Shown here: one piece after another, positions 11,480-21,960 of the stretch
How positions within the stretch are numbered: position 1 is the stretch's first letter
How the letters are laid out: each line of letters starts with the position of its first letter
Source of the DNA: Siphonodentalium dalli
Taxonomy: Eukaryota > Mollusca > Scaphopoda > Gadilida > Siphonodentaliidae
Reading direction: 5' to 3'
Length of the DNA stretch: 64,000 nt
Assembly: GCA_032622095.1 (NCBI GenBank)
Contig: CP136067.1
Location: forward strand, 74,982,705-75,046,704
Position numbers and translations under genes: made by a program
Notes under the pieces: generated by a model
What the model was told of the DNA's origin: nothing
Seen by the model: only the letters and a program-made list of their open reading frames with translations
Database searches by the model: none

Positions 11480-12140
11480 GCTTCATTCAAACAGAAACAA
11501 TAGCTGAGCTGTCGCTAGGTGCATCCCCCCTATGTAGCATACCGCCTTATGGGTGGGCATACACCCTAAGTAGAAGAGACGTTACATGGACTGTGACCAT
11601 TTTCAATCACATAAACAGATCCTCATGGTTGAGATACTCAGGCAGATGGAAAACAAATCAACAATTCCAGAAAAACAGAGATGAATAACTCTAGAATGGA
11701 AAACCCGAACAAAACAAAATCTTGAACAATCTTCAGAATGTCGTCATGGTGAACATCCATACCAAATTTCATTGAGATCCAACAACCTGTAGTTAATATA
11801 TCTGCTCGGACGAAAAATTTCAGATAAACAGAAATGAATGATTGAGAACTCCTCTGAATGTCCTGAAAGTGGTGAACGTTCATATCAAATTTCATTGAGA
11901 TCCGACAACCTCTCAATGATATATCTGCTCGGACGGACAAAAATCCAACATTTCCAGATAAACAAAGATGAATAACTCCAGAATGGAAAACCAGAACAAA
12001 ACAATTGAACATCCATCAAATTTTCTCATACCAAATTTCAAAGAGATCCAACAACCGGAGACCTGTTGAGATCTGCTCCGACGGCCGGACCGACGAGCGA
12101 TCGGACCCATGTAATCCAGTATACCTCACAGGCCCCAAGG
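11480..12140 (+). repeat. Family F dispersed repeat
   Basis: Begins 'aacaatagctgagctgtcgc' plus 'taggtgcatccccc', contains three units of about 120 bp each built on 'ccagataaacagagatgaataactccagaatggaaaacc...catatcaaatttcattgagatccgacaacct', and ends in 'gacggccggaccgacgagcg' and 'atcggaccc'. The head motif recurs at 9400 ('gagctgggctgttgccaggtgcatacccccatg'). Confidence 0.55.
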
Positions 12141-12399
12141 GAAAAATAGCAGATATACTATACCAGTGACAAGTCCGATTTTGGGAAAAAGACACCATCT
12201 ATCATATTCCTCAAAGATTCTCAAAATCGTTTATCTCAGTCACAATATATTTCAATGTGTCTTTTTGGCCACGAAATTTCCTTTCTTTTGATTTATAATC
12301 AAACGAAGAGAAGTTGAGATATCTTACAGAAAACTGGCAAAGCTATTGGAAATTTGGGAATAAAACGGGTTGTCAATATGGGTATCCTCAATAATTCTA
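12141..12399. other. Sequence containing a paralogous empty site of the foldback element
   Basis: Bases about 12168-12212 ('acaagtccgattttgggaaa...accatctatcatattcctc') match the reverse complement of the right flank of the foldback element (23832-23873). They continue past the ATCAT target at 12201-12205 into sequence resembling the other flank ('atattctca'). Confidence 0.65.
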
Positions 12400-14780
12400 A
12401 ATGAAAGTGTCAATGACACTGTAGCTCAACTTGGAAAGGGAATAATTTAATGTATTACAGTCAATGGAGCGATTAGGAATGTGGAAAGTTGAATGTCTAA
12501 TACTAGTTTATAGACATGAAGAGAAAAGTAAAATCCAAGATGGCTGCTGGTGGCCATGTTTTCGGCCGAATGACCCCAAAATGATTGTATCCCATCTACA
12601 TGTCATCGTTAACATTCATGACGATCAGACTAAAGGTACGACCTGTAGCCTATGCTAAAGAATTTAGTCATACAAAGAGTAAAATCCAAGATGGCTGCTG
12701 GCGGCCATGTTTTTTGGCCGAATGACACCAAAATGACTCGTTCCCATCTACATGTCATTATTAACATCTATGACAAATTTTATGACGATCAGACTAAAGG
12801 TACGACCTGTAGCCCATGCTAAAGAATTTAGTCATACAAAGAGTAAAATCCAATATTAACAACCATGACAAATTTCATGATGATCAGACGAACAGTACGA
12901 CCTGTGGCCCATGCTAATGGATTAAATTTTGAAATCCAAGATGGCCACTGGCGGCCATGTTTTTTGTCCGAATGACCCCAAAATGACTCGTTCCCATTTA
13001 CATTCCAATTTCAACAGCCATGACAAATTTTATGATGATCAGACTAAATGTACGACCTGTAGCCCGTGCTAAAGGATTTAGTCATACAAAGAGTAAAATC
13101 AAAAATGGCTGCTGGCGGCCATGTTTTTCTGCCGAATGACCCCAAAATTACTCGTTCCCATTTACATTCCAATTTCAACAGCCATGACAAATTTTATGAT
13201 GATCAGACTAAAGGTACAACCTGTAGCCCGTGCTAAAGGATTTAGTCATACAAAGAGTAAAATCCAAGATGGCTGCTGGCGACCATGTTTTTTGGCCGAA
13301 TGACCCCAAAATTACTCGTTCCCATCTACATGTCATTGTTAACATCCATGACAAATTTTATGATGATCAGACGAACAGTACGACCTGTGGCCCGTGCTAA
13401 TGGATTAAATTTTGAAATCCAAGATGGCCACTGGCGGCCATGTTTATTGGCCGAATGACCCCAAAATTACTCGTTCCCATCTACATTCCAATTTCAACAG
13501 CCATGACAAATTTTATGATGATCAGACTAAAGGTACGGCCTGTAGCCCGTGCTAAAGGATTTAGTCATACAAAGAGTAAAATCCAAGATGGCTGCTGGCG
13601 GCCATGTTTTTTGGCCGATTGACCCCAAAATGACTCGTTCCCATCTACATGTCATTATTAACATTCTTGACAAATTTTATGATGATCAGACTAAAAGTAG
13701 GACCTGTAGCCCGTGCTAAAGGATTTAGTCATACAAAGAGTAAAATCCAAGATGGCTGCTGGCGGCCATGTTTTTTGGCCGAATGACCCCAAAATTACTC
13801 GTTCCCATCTACATGTCAATATTAACATCCACGACAAATTTTATGATGATCAGACTAAAGGTACGACCTGTAGCCCGTGCTAAAGAATTTAGTCATACAA
13901 AGAGTAAAATCCAAGAAGGCTGCTGGCCGCCATGTTTTTTGGGCGAATGACCCCAAAATTACTCGTTCCCATCTACATGTCAATATTAACATCCATGACA
14001 AATTTCATGATGATCAGACGAACAGTACGACCTGTGGCCCGTGCTAATGGATTGAATTTTGAAATCCAAGATGGCCACTGGCGGCCATGTTTTTTGTCCG
14101 AATGACCCCAAAATGACTCGTTCCCATCTACATTCCAATTTCAACAGCCATGACAAATTTTATGATGATCGGACTAAAGGTACGACCTGTAGCCCGTGCT
14201 AAAGGATTTAGTCATACAAAGAGTGAAATCAAAGATGCCTGCTGGCGGCCATGTTTTTTGGCCGAATGATCCTAAAATGACTCGTTCCCATCTACATGTC
14301 ATTATTAACATTCTTGACAAATTTTATGATGATCAGACTAAAAGTACGACCTGTAGCCCGTGCTAAAGAATTTAGTCATACAAAGAGTAAAATCCAAGAT
14401 GGCTGCTGGCGGCCATGTTTTTGGGCCGAATGACCCCAAAATTACTCGTTCCCATCTACATGTCAATATTAACATCCATGACAAATTTCATGACGATCAG
14501 ACAAACAGTACGCCCTGTAGCCCGTGCTAATGGATTGAATTTTGAAATGCAAGATGGCCACTGGCGGCCATGTTTTTTTACCGAATGACCCCAAAATTAA
14601 TCATTCTGGTCTAAATGTTGATGTCAACAGCTATGACAAATTTCATAATGATCCGACCAAAGGTACGACCTGTAGACTGCATTGTTGACGCCTTACGTAC
14701 ACACGTACACACGTACACACGGACGACGGACGACAAAGCCATGGCAATAGCTCAAACTTTACAAAGTAAAGTTGAGCTAA
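12400..14780 (+). mobile_element. Family B element, copy 1, carrying a ~160-bp satellite core
   Basis: The head is 'atgaaagtgtcaatgacact' plus 'gtagctcaacttgg', including the palindrome AGTGTCAATGACACT. The tail is 'ccatggcaatagctcaaact' plus 'ttacaaagtaaagttgagct', a hairpin ACTTTACaaAGTAAAGT. TAGCTCAACTT in the head is the exact inverse of AAGTTGAGCTA in the tail. Between them are about 13 tandem monomers of 157-164 bp. Two monomer types exist: one with 'gtcatacaaagagtaaaatccaagatggctgctgg', the other with 'ggattaaattttgaaatcca' and 'ccactggcgg'. This resembles the bivalve 'pearl'-type elements, known for ~160-bp tandem cores. The short ORFs repeated across the array are by-products of repetition. 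Confidence 0.8.
14690..14740. repeat. Short GACG/ACAC simple-repeat tract
   Basis: 'acacacgtacacacgtacac' followed by 'acggacgacggacgac', immediately before the Family B tail. Family B copy 2 has the same feature at 16632-16668. Confidence 0.8.
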
Positions 14781-15047
14781 TAAAGGGCAGGCCGTCCGGC
14801 CAGTGTCCCCCGAAAAAGTGGCTTCATTGGGGGCATCAGCTTTTCTGAAAAAAATAACAAGGACCCTAAATCTGAAACAACCAGATAAAAATGGGTGGAT
14901 CGTACCCATATTCGAACTTGATCTGTATTTAGAGCTGATAAACTCATATACCAAATTTGATTCAGATATGATCACACAAACTAAAGTTATCATCCGGAAA
15001 CCAGAAATTGACAGGATTCCAAGTCGTAAAAGGGCCATAACTCTCAC

Positions 15048-16716
15048 AATGAAAGTGTCAATGACACTGTAGCTCAACTTGGAAAGGGAATAATTTAATG
15101 TATTACAGTCAATGGAGCGAATAGGAATGTGGAAAGTTGAATGTCTAATACTAGTTCATAGACATGAAGAGAAAAGTAAAATCCAAGATGGCTGCTGGCG
15201 GCCATGTTTTCGGCCGAATGACCCCACAATGAGTCGTTCCCATCTACATGTCATCGTTAACATCAATGACAAATTTTATGACGATCAGACTAAAGGTACG
15301 ACCTGTAGCCCATGCTAAAGAATTTAGTCATACAAAGAGTAAAATCCAAGATGGCTGCTGGCGGCCATGTTTTTGGCCGAATGACCCCAAAATGACTCGT
15401 TCCCATCTACATGTCATTATTAAAGGCACGTGAGGCCTTAGTTGTCGAAAATATTCATATATGTTCTAATCACCGTAAACAGAAAAACATTAAAACGCAT
15501 AGTTTCGTTCATATATAGCATGACCATCACGTAAACAGCATGTTATCATAAAGACCTACTATATTTTACCTAAGCAAGAGCCTTATTGTGTTACAGAAGA
15601 CAGCACAATGCTACTGGCTAATCACACACAAATGGCATAAACGCTCTTTATTACTTCCATATCAGGAATTCACCAACAAAGAACGCTCTTTATGTTTACC
15701 ATCATAATATAAACAAACACCAGAAAAGTTACTTTTTATGCTTTTGTTTACATAACAATGATCAAACAAATGACAATAACATACTGTTTATGCGATATTT
15801 CTTATTTGTATACGGACAAAGTCTGTCTACATTTTGATGTTCTTTCTGTTTGTGGCGGTTTTTGACGGGTGGAAATATTTTCACAGGATACCCACCGCCA
15901 AGGCCAACCGTACCTTTAACGTTCATGACAAATTTTATGATGATCAGACTAAAGGTACGACATTTAGCCCGTGCTAAAGAATTTAGTCATACAAAGAGTA
16001 AAATCAAAGATGGCTGCTGGCGGTCATGTTTTCGGCCGAATGACCCCAAAATGAGTCGTTCCCATCTACATGTCATCGTTAACATCCATGACAAATTTTA
16101 TGACGATCAGACTAAAGGTACGACCTGTAGCCCATGCTAAAGAATTTAGTCATACAAAGAGTAAAATCCAAGATGACTGCTGGCAACCATGTTTTTTCGC
16201 CAAATGCCCCAAAATTACTCGTTCCCATCTACATGTCAATATTAACATCCATGAAAATTTCATGATGATCAGACTAAAGGTACGACCTGTAGCCCGTGCT
16301 AAACAATTTAGTCATACAAAGAGTAAAATCCAAGATGGCTGCTGACGGCCATGTTTTTTGCCCGAATGACCCCAAAATTACTCGTTCCCATCTACATGTC
16401 AATATTAACATCCATGACAAATTTCATGACAATAAGACGAACAGTACGGCCTGTAGCCCGTGCTAATGGGTTGAATTTTTAAATCCAAGATGGCCGATGG
16501 CGGCCATGTTTTTTTTCCGAATGACCCCAAAATAACTCGTTCCCATCTACATGTCAATGTCAACATCCATGACAAATTTCATAATAATCGGACCAAAGGT
16601 ACGAACTGTAGCCCGTGCTAAAGGAAATTGTTGACGAATCACACACGCACACACACACAGACGACGGATACCAAGCCATGGCAATAGCTAAAACTTTACA
16701 AAGTAAAGTTGAGCTA
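15048..16716 (+). mobile_element. Family B element, copy 2, inserted into Family A
   Basis: The head 'aatgaaagtgtcaatgacac' at 15048 is nearly identical to that of copy 1 for over 130 bp. The tail 'ttacaaagtaaagttgagct' ends at about 16714. The core holds about six satellite monomers and is itself opened by a TTAA-flanked MITE at 15420-15919. The boundaries follow from comparison with the intact Family A copy at 43108. Confidence 0.82.
15420..15919. mobile_element. ~496-bp MITE with TTAA target duplication, inside a satellite monomer
   Basis: The neighbouring monomers read 'catgtcattattaacatccatgac'. Here that sequence is cut precisely at TTAA: the left part ends '...cattatTAA' and the right part resumes 'TTAACgttcatgac'. 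TTAA stands at 15420-15423 and 15916-15919. The element ends AGGCACGTGAGGCCTTAG (left) and, inverted, AGGTACGGTTGGCCTTGG (right) match at 13 of 18 positions. TTAA duplications are made by piggyBac and Kolobok transposases; the ends do not decide between them. No ORF. Confidence 0.85.
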
Positions 16717-17224
16717 AAAATGGGCAGAGCAAACCCATATTCGAACCTGACCTGTATTTTGGGCTGATAAACTATCTAACTAAATTTGGTTCAGATATGA
16801 TCACACAAACTGAAGTAATCATCCGGAAACCAGAAAATTACAGGATTCCAAGTCGAAAAAGGGCCACAACTCTCGTAAAAATGGGCGGAGCAAACCCATA
16901 TTCAAACTTGACCTGTATATAGGGCTGATAAACACACATACCAAATTTGGTTCAGTTATCATCCGGAAACCAGAAAATTACAAGATTCTAAGTAAAAAAG
17001 GGCCATAACTCTCGCAAAAATGGGTGGAGCAAACCCATATTCGAATTTGACCTGTATTTTGGTCTGATAAACTCACCTATGAAATTTGCTTTTGATCTAA
17101 TAACCGAAACTAAAGTTATCATCCGGAAACCATTTCTGGACGCACAAACGCATGGACGGTACGATGAACGGACACCGGCTATTTTAATAGTCCCCCGAAA
17201 AAAAAATTTCGGGGGACAAAAAAA

Positions 17225-17736
17225 TGTCATCTCAGCCAGAATATCCCTCAGTGTATGTTATAAGGCATAAACTTTCATTTCGTTTGACATATATAACTTG
17301 ATGGAATCAACAGAAGTGAGTCGACATATTATACGAGGAATTTGAAAGTTCAGCAATTGTGGTTGTAATAATCAAATTGGTATCCATGTATAAACACTAC
17401 TTACCGGACACCCAGGCGTACGACAGCTTTTTGTTGGCAGGTTTCGCTAGTTTTCAAAATGATATCTTGACTTCCCTTTCTTTGATTTGATTATTGCACA
17501 AAAATTTGTTTGAGGAAAAGTGACCACTGTTGAATGTTTACATGACTGTTTACACATGTGTACATCTATGTGTGAATCACAATTATAAACATTGCCTTAT
17601 TTGGATACATGAATATTAATGAGTTTTCACAAAATGGGGATTCACCCTTCATCTCTGAAATCAGTCAGAGTGCCAGTGTTGTCAGACATAGATGAAAGAA
17701 ATGAGATGGAGTATGGATATTTATCAAACTGAGAAT
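17225..17736. other. Spacer, nothing recognised
   Basis: AT-rich sequence between the Family A tail and the foldback element. Confidence 0.4.
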
Positions 17737-17741
17737 ATGAT

Positions 17742-19620
17742 AGTTAGGGAGCCCGCATATGTTCCATTTACACTTTTGCGTACAAAAGGTTTGACCCCCT
17801 AAAGTTGGTACCAATAATGGAACATTCTGAAAAACCGATTTCTTAAGTTGCGCATTCCTGGGGTTTAGGGGCCGCTGAACCCCAAAAAGTGCCAAAAATC
17901 ACTTCTATTTACACTTCCGTGTACATCGATGAATTTTGGTTTGATGATACTCCTAAGTGTACTGATTAAGAAAACACAACTTAAGAAAGGGATTTTCCTG
18001 GGGTTTTCAGATAAGAAAGGGGGTCCCATGCTGAACCCCAAAACGTGATTTTTCCCTTTTTTTTACACTTTCGCGTACATCCATAATTTTTGGTCTCAAA
18101 GTACTTTGATATATACTAATTATAAAAACACAACTTAAGAAGCAACTTTTCCTGGGGTTTTAAGATAAGGGGGTCATCGGGTCACCCCTCAAAACGTAAA
18201 AAATCACTTTTATTTACATGATTGCATTCGTCCAACGTGTGTGTATGTGCGTACACCCCTGGAACGTTGCACTATTACAACCAATACATCCCTAAATCGA
18301 TACGATCAACTTAAGAAATATATATTCATGTCGTTTTCTGATAAGAACGAGACTAGTTACCCCCCCCCCCCCCCTCCCCCCCCCCCCCCCCCCACCCCAA
18401 ACCACAACACGATCCATTTTCTAGAACTGTAAGTGAGCCAGTTTTATGAAAATTATAGCGCGAAAATCTATTAAAATGTATACAAATGTATATATTTTCG
18501 TGAAGCTAAGACATAATGACACTTTTTTGGGCCAAAATTGAAACTCACCATCCAAGATGGCCGCCAAAATGGCCGCCGAATGTTGAAAATATGACATTTT
18601 TTCACAAATATCTTCTAGATCTTCATGCTGTTTGGAACTGGTTGAGTAATGCAACTTTATTTTGTGTTTTTTATATTAACTGATCATTGGAGCAATTAAA
18701 TATGCATTTATTGGGGTCCTAACCCCTTCCAATCCCTAAAAAATTCGATTTTACAGAACGCAGTACAAACTTTTACAAAAAATCACAATTGGGATTCTAG
18801 TCATATTTCAACAAGAAATGAAAAGAACATTGTAATGTAAGTGAGGCATATCATTACCTATGAATATTCCAAATCTCTGGAACCATAAATCTTACCTTGG
18901 CTCAAAATGGCTGCGAAAATGGCCGCTAAAATATGGAAAATGGTAAATATTGCCCCAGGGTGTCCTGCAATCGCTTACAAGTTGTGGTTGATGTACACAA
19001 TTGGCTAATCTCTTTTCTATACATTGCATACTAACATGTCTGATGCACCATGGATAATTTTTACTATTGTCACCACTGACATTTACCAGAAATATTGGAC
19101 ACAAATATCGGCAAGAATTCACTTTTCAGGGTTCGACCATTTGTTCAAGTAAAATGTAACTATCTTTGGATTGAAAGGTGTTTATTGTTTTGGTCTATCT
19201 TAAATGTGTCACACTACGGTGTTTATAGACTAAATTGCTCAAGATGGCTTCCAAAATGGCAACCAAATTTGTAAAAAGTTAAAAGTTAACATATCCCGAA
19301 TATTATTCTTTGCGTTATCCGAAAAAAGTGGCAAATTGTGACTCACTTGGTTATTGTACGTGTTAGTTACAATGTAATTAACTGACAACTACGTTCTATT
19401 ATGTTTGTCCCAGTTCCGTATGGGGCATGACCAATTCATTTTAAAGTTGCAGTATGGAATTTTGCGGAGAACCATATCATTGAAAGGAAATGGGCAGAAC
19501 TTTGAGACTGAACTGAGATGAACCATGATATGTGGGTATTCTGGCCCATTATGATAACAATTTATCAACTGGATACAGGGTGGAAGCCAAGATGGTAGCC
19601 AGGGAGTTATGATCATAGAT
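17742..19620 (+). repeat. Left arm of the foldback element
   Basis: Matches 21955-23831 in reverse complement from end to centre. Landmarks are the outer 'gttagggagcccgcatatgt', 'ctagaactgtaagtgagcca' (18421), 'ccatccaagatggccgccaa' (18550), 'caccatggataatttttact' (19046) and 'ggtagccagggagttatgat' (19594). Confidence 0.88.
18361..18398. repeat. Poly-C tract in the left arm
   Basis: About 38 bases of almost pure C with single T and A interruptions. The right arm has the matching G tract at 23194-23210, which is shorter, so the two have drifted in length since the arms formed. Confidence 0.95.
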
Positions 19621-21960
19621 GAGGATAATAGGTATACAGGGAGTTATTCTATGGTCATGAATGATGTGTTGGTATATAGGGAGTTCCCTGTTGGTAACGG
19701 TGGGACGTATATTTATATATGTTGTGGATGTGTTATCATTGGTGGTGTATGGAGAGTAGGTTTAGTATCATGGATGGTGTGTATGAGTATGGCAAGTATG
19801 GAACTTATGAGTGGTCGTATGTGCGGATATTGGTATATCTGGAAGGGCTCACCATTGGTGATGTGCATATGTATACCTGGATTGACTCCATGGTCATGGG
19901 TTTGGCGAATAGGTATACATGTAGTGGCTGTATGGTCCACGTTGATGTGAATATGTATACAATGAGTGACTGTATGATCGTGAATGTAGTGAATATGTAT
20001 ACATAGAGTGACTATATGGTCGGGTGTAGGTGTATACCTGGTGTTCATGACTCGTGGCTGTATCGTCATTTGTGGTATGTACGGGTATAACCAAGTATGG
20101 CTGTATGATCAGGTGTACTAGTACATGTACGTGTATAAAGTGGGTGACTATGTTGTCATTTGTGTGGTGTTTATGTACATATGGAGTGACTGTGGTAATG
20201 GGTGGGTTGTACATGTGTACCTTGGGTGGCTATCGCTTTCCACAATAACTCAAGGATATGTTAATCAACAGAGAGGTCATGTCATATCGTGGAAAGCGAT
20301 AGCCAACCATTATCACACAGTCATTTCATATATACATAAACATCACAGACATAACAATATAGTTACTCACTGTATACATGTACACCTGGCCCATGACCAC
20401 TGATGACCATACAGCCACGCGTCACAATGCAGGCACACTGGGTATACTCCTAAACATGACCCATAACCATATAGTCACTCCATGTATACCCATTCATCTC
20501 ACCATTGGCCATAAGGTCATCCCCTGTATACCTATTCTCCAAACGCATGGTCAAATGGACAATCAATATATACATCAACACCACAATAATGACCATAAAG
20601 TCATTCCGGTATACATATGCACATCACCAATGGCCATATAGCCACTCGCTTCATACGCATACCCTCACACATGTTACCTGGTATATTCCTTCACCTGACC
20701 TATGGCCATATAGTCACCCCGTGTGTACCTATTCAAAACATTCATACACGATCGTGGTCAATCCTTGTATTCATATTCACCCCAACATTGGCCATGGCAA
20801 TCCCTGTATCCCTATTTGTCACACCATATCCGAATAGCCACTCAATATATACTAATACACCCAGCCATGTCAGTATAGTCACTCCATGTATGCATATGCA
20901 CCTCATCCATGACCATATAGCCACTCGCTATATACACATATCCCTCGCCCATGACAATAAAGCAACACGTGTGTGTACTGGTATACACATGGCGATACCG
21001 ACACGAGTCACCAAACAGGAACACCAGGTACATGTATACTCATACGCCTGTCACCCCCTGTATAGATTTTCATTACATTTATGATCATACAGTCACTACT
21101 TGTATACCTACATGTACTCATCTCACCATTAACCATACATTCACTACCTGTATACCTATTCGACACACATACTCATATAACCACTCGATATACATATGCA
21201 GCCCACCCTAGACCATAGATTCACTCCAGGTATACATGTAACCCTCACTAATGGCCATTCAGCCCTTCCAGATATACAAAAAAACCCGCACATACGACCA
21301 CTCAAACAACCCATCCTTGCATATACACCTCACACATGACAATTCAGCAATTCACTGTATAATCATACACGACATCCATGATAATACAGCTAAGTCCTAT
21401 ACACCCACCAATGGTAATACATCCACGATATATATAAATATACATCCCACCCGTTACCACAAGGACACTTCCTATGTACCCACACGATCCTAATGTCCAC
21501 CCAGCTTACTCCAGGTATTCATATTCAATCATGACCGTACAGTCATTCCATGTATACCTATACACATTACCCGTAACCATAAAATCACTACCTATTTATC
21601 CATGGTCATACAGACAACACATGTACATCCCACCCATGACCTTACATTCACTCCATATATACATAATCAACACATATATGACCATGTAGCTATATCCATA
21701 CACCACACCAATGACCATACAGGCACACCGGATGCACCCGTACTGGATATACACAATCATACACCATACAGTCACCCCATGCATACCGATTCACCTCACA
21801 CCTGACCATGACCTCTCCCTGTATACATAGATGCATCTTACCATGGACAACCCACTTATAACCATATAGTCACTCATTGTATACCTACTCACATCAGTCA
21901 TGACATACAATAACTCCCTGCAGACCTATTCACCTCACATATGATCACAGAGTAACTCCC
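19600..21960. repeat. ~42-bp tandem array that reverses orientation at 20266
   Basis: Units read 'gtcactccatgtatgcatat' followed by 'gcacctcatccatgaccata' in the right part (20305-21960). From 19600 to 20227 they read as the inverse, 'gagtgactatatggtcatgg...tatgtatac'. About 15 units lie left of the switch and about 40 right. Long overlapping frames here are products of the repeat unit length, which is divisible by three. Confidence 0.88.
20228..20304. repeat. Central hairpin of the foldback element
   Basis: GGCTATCGCTTTCCAC (20228-20243) and its exact complement GTGGAAAGCGATAGCC (20289-20304) enclose a 45-base loop that is not part of the array. This is the point at which the array changes direction. 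Confidence 0.95.

Larger units (their letters stand above)
14781..17224 (+). mobile_element. Family A Helentron-like element, copy 1, split by Family B copy 2
   Basis: The head is 'gggcaggccgtccggccagt' followed by 'gtcccccgaaaa' (14785 on). The tail is 'ctattttaatagtcccccga' plus 'aaaaaaaatttcgggggaca' (17185-17220), a hairpin. GTCCCCCGAAA in the head is inverted in the tail. Family A sequence runs to 15047, stops inside 'ccataactctcac', and resumes at about 16717 with 'atgggcagagcaaacccata'. The uninterrupted copy at 43108-43900 has the two parts joined, proving insertion of Family B. Core units of ~120-150 bp ('aagttatcatccggaaaccagaaattgacagg...') repeat three to four times. Confidence 0.8.

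Noticed and set aside
13121-16345. Series of similar 60-96-codon frames (MTPKLLVPIYIP..., MSSLTSMTNFM...) that look like a tandem gene family
   Set aside because: They are the same frame of a ~160-bp satellite monomer repeated, with no independent start context, splice sites or domain.
17665-17895. 76-codon minus frame and its 114-codon mirror at 23678-24022
   Set aside because: Same sequence in the two inverted arms; the shared part is not protein-like and the outer parts differ because they are flank.
20228-20304. Possible replication origin or CRISPR-like repeat at the centre of the palindrome
   Set aside because: A single hairpin in a eukaryotic foldback element; there is no repeat-spacer structure.
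19609-21805. Many overlapping 60-155-codon frames on both strands rich in His, Thr, Ile and Tyr
   Set aside because: Produced by a 42-bp tandem array, whose unit length is divisible by three; both strands are open equally, as expected for a repeat and not for a gene.
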